NCBI GenBank assembly: GCA_903840165.1
Contig: CAIMEY010000092.1
Coordinates: 1-39,335, forward strand
Origin: an uncultured Myxococcales bacterium
GTDB taxonomy: Bacteria > Myxococcota_A > UBA9042
Reading direction: 5' to 3'
DNA: 39,335 bases
Part shown: positions 8,978 to 17,396 of the stretch, one piece after another
Layout: each line of letters opens with the position of its first letter
How positions within the stretch are numbered: the first letter of the stretch is position 1
The notes under the pieces: model-generated
The model's input: the letters and a program-made list of their open reading frames with translations, nothing else
Told to the model about the DNA's origin: nothing
Database searches by the model: none
Made by a program: the position numbers and the translations under genes

Positions 8978-9393
8978 GGACGTTGAAGCAATCAGCCCCT
9001 CGGCGCGCGCTAGGCCCACCCGTTGCGCAGGGGCCAATCAGCTTGTAAAGACAAACGTATGCGCCCCTTTGGGCAACGCATGGGCGGATGGCAAAATCGA
9101 ACCGATTCTGCGCGGGTCCGAACCCCTTACTTTCCCAGACTTTTCGCCTGCTGTCTTTTCCCGCGCGGCAGGCCCAATCGCCAAGACTGTGCGGGTTTAC
9201 GCCCTGTGCATCGCCCGTGGTGCATTGTGCCCGCACCTGCGCTACAATCTGTCGCATTGGTGCTAGATACTTCGAAGAATCGCTTGAAGATAAAGGGTTT
9301 TTATCCTCGATAGGGCCGGACATCGGGCGCTGCGGCTCCTTAGCGGCTCGGTCAGCACAACGGCCAGAGACAGCCGTTGGATATAGGAATAGC
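8978..9393. other. Intergenic region before the Cys-repeat lipoprotein
   Basis: 416 bases without a supportable gene. Several forward frames are open, including the one running into the lipoprotein, but none has a ribosome site or protein-like composition. A perfect GATAAA/TTTATC inverted repeat lies at 9289-9305, about 90 bases before the lipoprotein start, and could be an operator half-site pair or a small hairpin. A TACAAT at 9243-9248 could be a -10 box but lacks a well-spaced -35. Confidence 0.35.
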
Positions 9394-12300
9394 ATGAAAT
9401 ATCAGTTGGTTGCCTTTGTTCTTGGTGCCTTTCTCGTGGCCTGCAGTACCAAGGGGGCGCCAGCAGACGACGTGTCTGCGGCAACCTCAACGGATGCTGC
9501 CGCTGATGCTGCGACCGACACTGAAGTTGGCGGGCCATCCGATGGGCTAGCCCTTGAAGATTCGGAAATTGCAGCAGATATTGGCGGTAAGGATGTTGCG
9601 GTGGACGGTGCTACTGGCCCAGATGCGGCCCAGCCCAGCGACGCCGATGGGGCGGCAGTCCCAGACAGCACGAGCAGCGACGCGGTAGAAGAAGTCTCGC
9701 TTTCCCCTTGTGCAACAGCCACATGTGGTGACGGTCAGTGCACCGCCGGCTGCGAAACGTACGGCAACTGCAGCAAGGACTGTCCGGTCCAATGTGGCGA
9801 TGGCGCTTGCTCGCCCGGCGAAAACCCGAGCAATTGCAAGGAGGACTGCTGCGGAACTTGTGGCGATGGCAAGTGCATTGGCTACGCGTGCGGCGAAGGC
9901 GACCCCAGCTCCAGCGGCTACTGCCCCAACGATTGCGCCCAACCCTGTGGCAATGGCCTGTGTGAACCCGGTGAAACGCCTGCGATTTGTCCCCAAGACT
10001 GCCTGATGAAGGCCTGCGGCAACCACACCTGTGAAAAGGGCGAGACACCGGAGAACTGCAAAGCCGATTGCGCCTCGTCCTGCGGTGACTGGCAGTGCAA
10101 CTCCGGCGAAAGCTATGACGATTGTCCGGTGGACTGCGGATTTTGCGGCGACGGCGTTTGCTCGCCCAATCCGTTGGCCGGGGAAAACACGGCAACCTGT
10201 CCGCAAGACTGTACTTTTTCGCAATGCAATCCCAAGTACAAAGGCCAGCTAGGGCAGCAGTGCGGCGACGATAATCCTTGCACGGACGACAGTTGCAGCG
10301 CCCTGGGCAAATGTCTGCACGCAGCCAACACTGCGCCCTGCAGCGACGGCAACGCCTGCACGACCAGCGATGCTTGCGCGGACGGCACCTGCGGCGGCGG
10401 ACCAGCGCCCAACTGCCAGGACGGCAATCCGTGCACCCAGGATTTATGCGACAGTACAACGGGTTGTGAACACCCGGCGGAAGTCACCGGCACCACTTGT
10501 GACGACGGCAACGCCTGCAGCAGCGGCGATGTTTGTGGTGGCGGCGTCTGCGGCGGCGGCCCTGTCGATTGCAACGACAACAACCTGTGCACCGGCGATA
10601 GTTGCGATAAGGTGAGTGGTTGTGCACACTTGCCTCTGGATGGCACGCCGTGTGATGACGCTAATGTGTGCACAGTAGGCGATGCATGTCAGGCTAGTGT
10701 CTGCAAACCCGGCGGCGCGCTCAGCTGCGAGGACGCCAACCCCTGCACAACAGACGCCTGTGACGCTACCAAGGGCTGCACGCACGCGACGACCGACGGG
10801 GAGGGATGCGATGACGGCAGTCCCTGCACTTCGGCGGACCAATGCCTCAAGGGACAGTGCACCGGCGTGGCTGTGGTCTGCGATGATGCCAATGTGTGTA
10901 CGGCAGATTCCTGCAAACCATCCAGTGGTTGCGTGAGTCTTCCCGTCGCATTGACGGCCTGCGACGACGGCAACATTTGCACCGTGGGCGACCAGTGCGT
11001 GGCCGGACTTTGCAAGAGCGCTGGCGCCAAAGACTGCAATGATAACAACGTGTGTACCCTGGACCTGTGCGACGCAAAGTCGGTCGGCGGGTGCCAGCAC
11101 GCCAATCTCGCGGGGCCCTGTGACGATGGCTTGGCGTGCACCTTCGATGATTCGTGTAATGCCGCTTCTTGCAAAGGGAAATCGCGGCTCGGAATCGTGT
11201 CTTGGTTTCTCGGCAACTCGCTGACGGCACATAGCGCTGCCGCTTTGAATGACGGCGGCTTTGTCGTCACGGATTCAGAGAACTCGAACAATACAGGCAA
11301 TTCAGCCGTTCGGGTGAATCGCTTTGCGCCCACGGGCGTCAAGACCTGGACCAATCTCTTGGACTCGCCTACCGACGAACTGACGCCCGTGGCCACGATG
11401 GCGCAAACGGGCAGCGGCAACGTGGTCGTGTGCAGCAACCACTCGAATCAAATGGGGTCTGGTGTCACCGTGGATTGCACGGCCCTAAACGATACCGGCG
11501 CTGTGGCGTGGAAGGTAGACTTCGCTGCGGCCGGTTGGACCAAGTTCGACTTTGCCGTGGCCTCGCCGTCCGATGCTTTGCTCGCGGCGACGAGCAACGG
11601 TCCAAATGTGGCTGTTATCGGTCTGGATAGCAAAGGAAAACAGTTGTGGTCGACCGTTGTTGCGGCTAGCAAAGACACAGAACTCGATGGCCTTGCTGCG
11701 ACGGCCGATGGCGGTTCGGTAGCGGCCGGCATGTACAACAGCACGGATTGCTGGGTTGCTGCCACCAACTCCGCGGGCGTTAAGTTGTGGAATGTCTTGG
11801 TTACCAAGTCCGGTATGGACCAAGTGTATGCTGTGAGCGCTTTGGCGGCCGGGGGCGGCTACTTGGTGGTCGGCGACGATACGATGACGGGCGATCCCCG
11901 TGTCATTGAGCTGGGTCCCGATGGCAAGGTCGTGACGACGACGGTTCTAGTCGATTCCTTGGCGACCGTGGCCGCCATGCGTCTGGGCAAAGACGGCACG
12001 GTGCTGCTGTCCGGCTACAAATCCGTGGGCGTAGATGCGCCGTGGATGGCGCGCCTCGATAGCAACTACAATGTGGTGTGGCAACAGGTCAAAGATGGCA
12101 TTGATGGTGGGCAACTATCTGCTGTGGTTGAGTTATTGGATGGCGGCGCCCTCGGCGTGGGTTACACGGGCAACCCGGAACTCAGCACCAAGGGCCTAAG
12201 CATGCGCAGCGACAAGTGGGGCAACCTGAGCTGTGACGATGCCGGGGCTTGTTACGACAAGGCTTTGGCGGCGTGCAATGACAACAACCCTTGTACCGCC

Positions 12301-12399
12301 GATATCTGCAATTCTGGACAGGGTTGCGTGTTTTCGCCCATTGCTGACGACGCGCCTTGCGGGGCGGACAAGACGTGTCAGGTGGGGCTGTGTAAGTAG
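9394..12399 (+). CDS. Cys-repeat lipoprotein with propeller-like C-terminal half
   Basis: 1001 residues from the ATG at 9394. The frame is open upstream, but this start gives a clear lipoprotein signal, MKYQLVAFVLGAFLVAC, with lipid Cys17. An Asp/Ala/Thr-rich linker (18-105) leads to seven CGDGxC-GE-C-DC repeats, then twelve repeats of the CDDGNACT type. From about residue 595 to 960 the sequence changes to beta-rich repeats with recurring GGxxVxG and RxxxxGxxxW features (RFAPTGVKTWTNLLD, GLDSKGKQLWSTVV, ATNSAGVKLWNVLV), resembling a beta-propeller or delta-60-type repeat domain. One more Cys repeat follows near the C-terminus. Such proteins are probably outer-membrane or surface anchored, with disulfide-stabilised stalks; an adhesive or binding role is inference. 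No enzymatic motif is seen. The next gene converges from the other strand. Confidence 0.78.
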   Translation: MKYQLVAFVLGAFLVACSTKGAPADDVSAATSTDAAADAATDTEVGGPSDGLALEDSEIAADIGGKDVAVDGATGPDAAQPSDADGAAVPDSTSSDAVEEVSLSPCATATCGDGQCTAGCETYGNCSKDCPVQCGDGACSPGENPSNCKEDCCGTCGDGKCIGYACGEGDPSSSGYCPNDCAQPCGNGLCEPGETPAICPQDCLMKACGNHTCEKGETPENCKADCASSCGDWQCNSGESYDDCPVDCGFCGDGVCSPNPLAGENTATCPQDCTFSQCNPKYKGQLGQQCGDDNPCTDDSCSALGKCLHAANTAPCSDGNACTTSDACADGTCGGGPAPNCQDGNPCTQDLCDSTTGCEHPAEVTGTTCDDGNACSSGDVCGGGVCGGGPVDCNDNNLCTGDSCDKVSGCAHLPLDGTPCDDANVCTVGDACQASVCKPGGALSCEDANPCTTDACDATKGCTHATTDGEGCDDGSPCTSADQCLKGQCTGVAVVCDDANVCTADSCKPSSGCVSLPVALTACDDGNICTVGDQCVAGLCKSAGAKDCNDNNVCTLDLCDAKSVGGCQHANLAGPCDDGLACTFDDSCNAASCKGKSRLGIVSWFLGNSLTAHSAAALNDGGFVVTDSENSNNTGNSAVRVNRFAPTGVKTWTNLLDSPTDELTPVATMAQTGSGNVVVCSNHSNQMGSGVTVDCTALNDTGAVAWKVDFAAAGWTKFDFAVASPSDALLAATSNGPNVAVIGLDSKGKQLWSTVVAASKDTELDGLAATADGGSVAAGMYNSTDCWVAATNSAGVKLWNVLVTKSGMDQVYAVSALAAGGGYLVVGDDTMTGDPRVIELGPDGKVVTTTVLVDSLATVAAMRLGKDGTVLLSGYKSVGVDAPWMARLDSNYNVVWQQVKDGIDGGQLSAVVELLDGGALGVGYTGNPELSTKGLSMRSDKWGNLSCDDAGACYDKALAACNDNNPCTADICNSGQGCVFSPIADDAPCGADKTCQVGLCK
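9724..10212 (+). repeat. Seven CGDGxC-type cysteine repeats (coding)
   Basis: Protein-level repeats of about 20-27 residues with the pattern CGDG-x-C-x2-GE-x4-C-x2-DC, for example CGDGACSPGENPSNCKEDC. The seven units vary in loop length; the third and seventh are longest. They form the first cysteine module of the lipoprotein. Confidence 0.8.
10261..11172 (+). repeat. Twelve CDDGNACT-type cysteine repeats (coding)
   Basis: Units of about 18-25 residues, similar to Dictyostelium CTDC-type repeats. Two subtypes mostly alternate: one ending CT-x-D-x-C-x4-GC (CQDGNPCTQDLCDSTTGC) and one reading CT-x2-D-x-C-x2-G-x-C (CDDGNACSSGDVCGGGVC). Each unit carries four Cys with regular spacing, consistent with disulfides. 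A thirteenth isolated unit lies near the protein's C-terminus. Confidence 0.8.
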
Positions 12400-12419
12400 G
12401 TGATGTCTGGGCGTAACTT

Positions 12420-12433
12420 CTGGAGAAATCCAG
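12420..12433. terminator. Weak hairpin between convergent genes
   Basis: CTGGA-GAAA-TCCAG forms a five-base stem with a tetraloop 20 bases after the lipoprotein stop and before the end of the convergent gene. It has no T-run, so terminator function is uncertain. Confidence 0.25.
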
Positions 12434-12471
12434 CATAATATCAAGGTGTTATCGGACGACTTCTGGGGGCA

Positions 12472-13089
12472 TTACCGCCAGGGGGGCAACACCAACAGGG
12501 ACCGCGTGGGGTCCTGCGGGTCCACAATCAGCGTGACTGACGAACCGCGTGGCAAATTCAGGGCGCCCAGGTACCAAGTGCGCCCTTGGCCTTGGTAAGT
12601 GCCGTGCAAATCCTTGTATTGATAGCGGAGTCTGACAGGCGAGCGGCCGTTGACCCGCACGCTGCGGTCCCAGCCACTCTCGAGGATTTCGCCGCGTGCT
12701 GTTGCCCCGTCGCGCCAAACCCTGCGGGTTGCAAGGAGTTGGCGGATCCCGACGGCGACGCAGCCCCAACCCGTAGCGCCAAAAAGCAGCAGGGCGCCGA
12801 GGCCAACCCACACGAATAGCTTGAGTTCGCTCGCAAAGCCGACGACGGCAAAGACGGCGCCAAGCAGCGTACCGACCGAGCCGAAGATGGTGCCAAAAAG
12901 CAGCAAGAACGATGCCTTGGGTGGCAGATGCTGCAGCATCAGCAGACTCGGCGGGCGTCGTGGTGTCGGCTCCAACAAGACGGTGAGGTCGGTTGGCGGC
13001 GTCGACGGGGCGTGCAGGTCGCCCCCGCAGCCCAGGCAGAATCGCTGGTTGGCTGGACTCGCGGGCGCACCACAGCTGGGGCAAAACAT
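12472..13089 (-). CDS. Zinc-ribbon membrane protein with DUF3592-like domain
   Basis: 205 residues. The N-terminus is a zinc ribbon with Cys3, Cys6, Cys18 and Cys21 (CPSCGAP, FCLGCGG). After a Pro-rich linker come two hydrophobic helices (FLLLFGTIFGSVGTLLGAVF near 60-80 and LFVWVGLGALLLFGATGWGC near 88-107). The tail holds a small beta domain with ARGEILESGWDRSVRVNG, LRYQYKDLHGTYQGQG and LNLPRGSSVTLIVDPQDPTR, matching the usual layout of DUF3592 proteins. Function is unknown; the beta domain would face the periplasm if the ribbon is cytoplasmic. A GAGAGG ribosome site lies a few bases upstream of the ATG. The amidase gene lies 96 bases upstream on the same strand. Confidence 0.7.
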   Translation of the reverse strand: MFCPSCGAPASPANQRFCLGCGGDLHAPSTPPTDLTVLLEPTPRRPPSLLMLQHLPPKASFLLLFGTIFGSVGTLLGAVFAVVGFASELKLFVWVGLGALLLFGATGWGCVAVGIRQLLATRRVWRDGATARGEILESGWDRSVRVNGRSPVRLRYQYKDLHGTYQGQGRTWYLGALNLPRGSSVTLIVDPQDPTRSLLVLPPWR

Positions 13090-13185
13090 CGTGACCTCTC
13101 AGTGATTTGCGCGGAACAGAAGTGCCGCCTCACCCCTTTTCCCGGGTGCCTGGGTCTTGGGCCCAGACGGCGAACGCCGACCCGC

Positions 13186-14670
13186 CTAGGTCGCGCAGAC
13201 GTTGGGGCGACGGTCCATCCACGGTGACGCTGACTCAATTTGTGTAGATAGGCGAATCAACAACGCATCTTCGCCATAGGCCGCAGAAAACTGCACGCCA
13301 ATGGGCAGACCTGCAGGGCTCATGTGCAGGGGCAGCGACACGGCAGGCTGACCCGTTTGATTGAAAATCTGCGTATTTGGCGTCTTCTCAAAGTTGTTGG
13401 CCGCCAACTGCGCGAGCGCCATGCGGATGGCCGGCCGCCAGGGCAGGGCGCGCAACAGGGCGAGGCCAGCGCGGTCAGCCGGCTTGAGACCCAACTCACC
13501 CAAACGCACCGGCGGATGGGCCAGGGTGGGGCTGATAAGCACATCAAAACGTTGGTGAAATGCGGCCATCTGCCGGCTGGCGGTGTGCATGGCGTCACGG
13601 GCGTGTTGCAAATCGATGCCGCCCATCGCTAGGCCCACTTGGCGAAGGAACCAAGTCGCGGGCTCAAAGTCATTGGAATGCGGCGTCTTTCCCACCCAGT
13701 GGGCCATGTCATCGATTTCCGCGGCGATGCCGACGCCCACCTGCACTAGGTACGCTTGCACCAGCGCATCTCGGTTAAAATCAGGTGTAGCTTCAGTGAC
13801 TTCGTGCCCCAAGCTCGCTAGGAGTTTGGCAGCGTCTTGCACAGCGGTGGCGCAGGCTGCATCGGTCTGCTTGCCGAAAAAGGAGCGCGTGGTGAAGGCG
13901 ATGCGCAGCTTGCCCGGGTCTCGCCCTACTTCGGCCGCCAATGGGCCTGTAAGTGGCGGAGAAGCATAGGGATCGCCGGGCATGGGGCCGGCCATGACGT
14001 CAAGCAAAGCCGCAGTGTCGCGTACGCTGCGGGTCAGGACGCCATACTGCACGTAACCACCCCAACCCTCACCGGAATCCGGGCCAGTGGGGATTCGGCC
14101 GCGGCTGCTCTTGAAGCCGACGACACCACAGGCACTGCCGGGTATGCGCAAGGAACCGCCACCATCGCCACCGTGGGCGACCGGCACGGCTCGAGCAGCG
14201 ACCAGGGCTGCCGACCCGCCGGAGGAACCGCCGGTTGTATGCTCTAAGTTCCATGGGTTATGGGCAGGCCCTCGCCATTGCGACTCAGTGGTGCCGAGGA
14301 TGGCCAGCTCTGGGAGATTGGTCTTGGCGACAAAGACAAAGCCCGCGCGCCTCAACCGAGCAATGGCCTCAGCGTCATGGTCTGGTTTGAAACCATTGAG
14401 AAATCGCGTCGAAGCTGTGAAGGGCTCGTCCTTGACAAAGCCGTCGAAGTCCTTGAGCGCCATCGGCACGCCTGCGAAGGGGCCAACCGGCAGTGGCTGT
14501 CTAGCCTGGTCGCGCGCCTTGTCGTACATTCGGTGAACGACGGCGTTGAGCTGGGGGTTGACGCGCTCGATGGCGTCGATTGCCGCATCGACCAAAGAAG
14601 CGCTGGAAATCTCACCAGTTCGGACCTGGTGGGCGAGTTCGGTAGCATCGGCGTCTAGGAGATGGCTCAT
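13186..14670 (-). CDS. Amidase signature family hydrolase
   Basis: 494 residues from the ATG at 14670; the frame extends further upstream, but MSHLLDADATELAHQVRTGE is a typical amidase N-terminus. The Ser-cisSer-Lys triad is visible: Lys73 in GVPMALKDF, the cis-Ser in TTGGSSGGSAA near 149, and the nucleophile Ser173 in GGDGGGSLRIPGSACG. FKSSRGRIP follows as usual. The family hydrolyses carboxamides and aryl or fatty-acid amides. The usual GTDTGGSIR motif is altered to GGDGGGSLR. GatA is unlikely because gatB and gatC are not adjacent and the C-terminal half resembles stand-alone amidases with a helical insertion. The substrate is unknown. No signal peptide is seen, so it is probably cytoplasmic. 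Confidence 0.88.
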   Translation of the reverse strand: MSHLLDADATELAHQVRTGEISSASLVDAAIDAIERVNPQLNAVVHRMYDKARDQARQPLPVGPFAGVPMALKDFDGFVKDEPFTASTRFLNGFKPDHDAEAIARLRRAGFVFVAKTNLPELAILGTTESQWRGPAHNPWNLEHTTGGSSGGSAALVAARAVPVAHGGDGGGSLRIPGSACGVVGFKSSRGRIPTGPDSGEGWGGYVQYGVLTRSVRDTAALLDVMAGPMPGDPYASPPLTGPLAAEVGRDPGKLRIAFTTRSFFGKQTDAACATAVQDAAKLLASLGHEVTEATPDFNRDALVQAYLVQVGVGIAAEIDDMAHWVGKTPHSNDFEPATWFLRQVGLAMGGIDLQHARDAMHTASRQMAAFHQRFDVLISPTLAHPPVRLGELGLKPADRAGLALLRALPWRPAIRMALAQLAANNFEKTPNTQIFNQTGQPAVSLPLHMSPAGLPIGVQFSAAYGEDALLIRLSTQIESASPWMDRRPNVCAT

Positions 14671-14760
14671 GGGGCCATGTTGCCGTTGAACGTGGCGAAT
14701 GTCTAGGGGGTTGGGGCGGCCAGTTGGGGCAAAGATGTGGCGTAACCCTGCACCCAACCG

Positions 14761-15426
14761 ATGAATTGGCGGGTCACGATGGCGCAGGCAGCTGTGGCGG
14801 ACGCAAGGGTATGGTTCTGCCTGGTATTGCGAAGGTGCACATGGCAAGGGTGGGCCGCGGTCATCCGGATGAGGACGGCCTTGCGCGGTTTTCGCTCGTT
14901 GGACGGATTGCCATTGGACATTCCGAATCGTTGCTGGGGCTTAGCCGACGGTCGGCTGGATTTGCAAGCTGTTCTGCAGACTTCTATGGCGTTCTGGCGC
15001 GAGAACGGCGAGTGGATTGTCCGCGGGCAGAGCTGGCCCGAATCCGCGCAACAGATTGTCCTGATGGCCTTTTTGCAGACGCTGGTCAATGGCCGTGGGT
15101 ACATTGACCGTGAGTATCGCCTAGGTCGCAAGCGTTTAGACCTGTTGATTCGCTGGTTTACGTCGGTGGACGCCACAGGTTTGCCTTTGGGCGAGGACCG
15201 CCATGCGCTAGAGCTCAAAGTCTGGCGTGACGGGCAAAAAGACCCTCTGGTCAAGGGCTTAGAGCACATTGATGGCTACTTGGAACGCCTCGGGCTTGCT
15301 ATGGGGACGCTGATGCTGTTTGACGCCCGCGCGACGGCGCCAGTCGGCGAAGATTGGGAAAACCGCGGTGAATTCAGCGAGTCGACGACACCTGCGGGAC
15401 GGACGGTGACGGTGTTGAGGCTGTAG
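14761..15426 (+). pseudogene. C-terminal remnant of an AAA-ATPase/PD-(D/E)XK nuclease-like protein
   Basis: From about 14880 onward the frame matches the C-terminal third of a known class of about 500-residue proteins with an N-terminal AAA ATPase and a C-terminal PD-(D/E)XK-like domain. Recognisable pieces are LADGRLDLQAVLQTSMAFWR, IVLMAFLQTLVNGRGYIDRE, GRKRLDLLIRW, HALELKVWRDGQKDPLVKGL and GYLERLGLAMGTLMLFDAR. The Asp of RLDLL and ELK of ALELKVW would be the nuclease-core residues. The whole ATPase part with Walker motifs is absent, and the first 35-40 residues of the frame look non-native. The piece is flanked by two minus-strand genes. It is best read as a 5'-truncated gene. A stand-alone nuclease-domain protein is less likely, because no ribosome site precedes a native-looking start. 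Confidence 0.65.
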
Positions 15427-15447
15427 AACGCCACTGCTGTGTCACGC

Positions 15448-15843
15448 TCAGTGCGCCTGTATATCCTTCACATCAATCAGAATTTTCGTAAAATGGTGGC
15501 CGCTGAACTGTGCAAAAACGCTGCCGATGACGGTCACGTTCTTGCCCAGCAGCTTCTTGGCCAGCGCAATCCCTTGTTTGCCACTCAGCGCCAACTGCAA
15601 GACGGTCTGGCCCTTTGCGGGCGTGCATTCGTCCTCACCCCGATTGCAGCGCAGCGACACCGGTTCCAGCAGCTTGATTGCATAGAACTTATGCGCCTTC
15701 TCGTCGCCGCTCTCCTCGGGCCGGCAAGTGGGCTGCACGAGCGTGCCGTGAAGTTGTACTTTCGCATCGCTCGGGTACTCAGCGGCGCGAGCCGTGGAAT
15801 TCAATGATAGGAAGAGGAAAACAACTATTCTAGCGAGGTTCAT
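15448..15843 (-). CDS. Secreted DUF4431-like protein
   Basis: 131 residues. Residues 1-20 form a signal peptide (MNLARIVVFLFLSLNSTARA) before AEYPSD. The mature part starts with a beta strand VQLHGTLVQPTC and contains VLQLALSG, LLGKNVTVIGSVFAQFSGHH and TKILIDVKDI, the pattern of DUF4431 proteins with the conserved G-HH-T segment. Three Cys are present in the mature part. Function is unknown; location is probably periplasmic. AAGGAG a few bases before the ATG decides the start over longer in-frame versions. It lies 49 bases downstream of the next minus-strand gene. Confidence 0.7.
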   Translation of the reverse strand: MNLARIVVFLFLSLNSTARAAEYPSDAKVQLHGTLVQPTCRPEESGDEKAHKFYAIKLLEPVSLRCNRGEDECTPAKGQTVLQLALSGKQGIALAKKLLGKNVTVIGSVFAQFSGHHFTKILIDVKDIQAH

Positions 15844-15892
15844 CTTGTCTCCTTCAACCGGTAGCCTGTCACGCTGCACCAGGCCCCCACCT

Positions 15893-16456
15893 TCACCGTC
15901 CACCAGATTCCGCCGGCGCCCCGACCGAATCATTGCGGCTGATGCCGGTCACCTGCCACTTGCCGGCCGTTTGCGCCAAAGCAAAGCTGAGATCGCCCGC
16001 ACCGGTTGGGCTGACGGCGTGGACCGTCACTTCGGCGTGAAGACCAGCCGAGGGACCGCTGCCCAGGGTCGATTTCTCATGAAAAGTAGTTACTTCCAGC
16101 TTAGCGCCGGCAAAATAGGGTGCGTGGTCATGGAGCCATGTCAAATAGTTGGCGCACGGCATGGTAGCCAGCAACGACGCACTCAAACCACTGCAAACTG
16201 TTGCGTTATCCACGGGCGTTACGCGCAGGGCTGTGGCCTGGGCCTGCAGCAGTTGGCCGATGTCCGTCTCGGAGGTCAGGACTTCGCCCATCTCCTTGGC
16301 CAGGAACTTCGTAGCCATGGCCGGCGCATACTTGGCCCCAACTGCGCACGTGCCCATCAGCAGGACGGCTGCGGCAATGGCGGCCCAGAGGCAACCGAAA
16401 CCGCGGCGCTTGGCTGGTGGATCTGAAGGATAATCGTCGGTTTGCTGGGTAGTCAT
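15893..16456 (-). CDS. Membrane-anchored hypothetical protein
   Basis: 187 residues from an ATG preceded by AAGGAG; the frame continues upstream without a better start. A short polar N-terminus with KRR at 16-18 is followed by a single TM helix at about 22-41 (CLWAAIAAAVLLMGTCAVGA), giving an N-in, C-out protein. The periplasmic part has a helix (MATKFLAKEMGEVLTSETDI) and a beta-rich C-terminal half ending in LSFALAQTAGKWQVTGISRN, similar in layout to small lumicins of the NTF2/DUF4878 kind in which the last strand carries KWxVxGI. Two Cys (near 88 and 101) could pair. Function is unknown. The DUF4431 gene lies downstream on the same strand. Confidence 0.6.
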   Translation of the reverse strand: MTTQQTDDYPSDPPAKRRGFGCLWAAIAAAVLLMGTCAVGAKYAPAMATKFLAKEMGEVLTSETDIGQLLQAQATALRVTPVDNATVCSGLSASLLATMPCANYLTWLHDHAPYFAGAKLEVTTFHEKSTLGSGPSAGLHAEVTVHAVSPTGAGDLSFALAQTAGKWQVTGISRNDSVGAPAESGGR

Positions 16457-16674
16457 CGGTGCCTTTCTCCTTGGCGAGTTGAGGTGTAGCGGTTGCCTCG
16501 TCCGCCAAAGCATCGCGCACGTGGCGGCGAAACCGAGCCCGGTTTGCACATCTATGGCCCCAGGCCCGCCGCGCCTGGTCGACCTTGAGTGTCCAAAAAC
16601 GCCATGTTCCGCGCAGTATGCCCACGCGCCCTGGTCTGGGTCAAGAGCCCTTGCCACGGCCATTTACGGCGCGG

Positions 16675-17307
16675 TCACTTGACGCGCACACGCACAGGTC
16701 CGCGATTTTGTGGAAATTTTCCGGTGAATGGCTCAAGAAAGGGTGCCACGGTCGCCAAGTCCGCATCGATGTCGCCGCTGGGCCAGAGCAGAGGGCCCAG
16801 ACCGCCGATCTTGTTCTTGTAGTCTAAATATCCGATCTGAATCGGAATTCCTGCCGCTTGGGCGATATGGTAAAAGCCGGTATGCCAGCCCGTGCAGGGC
16901 CCGCGCGTGCCTTCCGGAGCGATGGCGAGCACTAGGCTGTCAACTGCTCGAAAATGCGCAGCAACCTGCTCCGTTTGCTGACTGCCCTGGCCGCGCACCA
17001 CCGGCACCCCGCCCAGCGCCCGCATGAGCCAGCCCAGGGGCCCGGTGAACAAGCTCTCCTTGCCCAGCCAACTGGCCTTAAAGCCCATCGACCAAGCAAT
17101 CAGCAGGAAAAACGGGAAGTCCCAGTTGCTGGTGTGCGGATACCCGGTCATCACCCACTTGCGCTGCTGCGGGACCACGCCGGCCGTACGCCAGCCCAGC
17201 AATCGCATGAGCACTTTGCCCAACAACCGCAAGAAGAATGCGGGCTTTTCGGCGGCCTTGCCGTCTTGGACCGGTGGTGGCTGCCTGGACTCGGGCGTTG
17301 CGGTCAT
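16675..17307 (-). CDS. PlsC-type 1-acyl-glycerol-phosphate acyltransferase-like protein
   Basis: 210 residues from the ATG at 17307, which has GGAG upstream; an ATG four codons earlier is possible. The acyltransferase HX4D motif reads H58-TSNW-D63 (GYPHTSNWDF). The second block LGKESLF is near 81-87, and the PEGTR motif is at 131-135 (AIAPEGTRG). RALGGVPVVRG sits between them as usual. Family members transfer acyl chains to lysophospholipids or related acceptors at the inner membrane. This one resembles the short HTSNWD subgroup rather than canonical PlsC of about 240-250 residues, so the acceptor is open. It is 77 bases downstream of pabC. Confidence 0.82.
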   Translation of the reverse strand: MTATPESRQPPPVQDGKAAEKPAFFLRLLGKVLMRLLGWRTAGVVPQQRKWVMTGYPHTSNWDFPFFLLIAWSMGFKASWLGKESLFTGPLGWLMRALGGVPVVRGQGSQQTEQVAAHFRAVDSLVLAIAPEGTRGPCTGWHTGFYHIAQAAGIPIQIGYLDYKNKIGGLGPLLWPSGDIDADLATVAPFLEPFTGKFPQNRGPVRVRVK

Positions 17308-17396
17308 CGGCGGCTCCATGCGGCCCAGCGGCGGCCACGTGCGACGGCCATCCTATACGCACGGCGCAAATTTCGCACGTCGCGGCTGACGAATCT

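Noticed and set aside
9060..9135. tRNA-like T-arm (GGGTCCGAACCCC)
   Set aside because: No matching acceptor stem, anticodon arm or D-arm can be drawn around it.
10261..11172. Possible CRISPR-like periodicity
   Set aside because: The repetition is at protein level inside an open reading frame, with imperfect DNA repeats and no unique spacers.
13186..14670. Aspartyl/glutamyl-tRNA amidotransferase subunit A (gatA)
   Set aside because: No gatB or gatC nearby, and both the GGDGGGSLR motif and the C-terminal half fit stand-alone amidases better.
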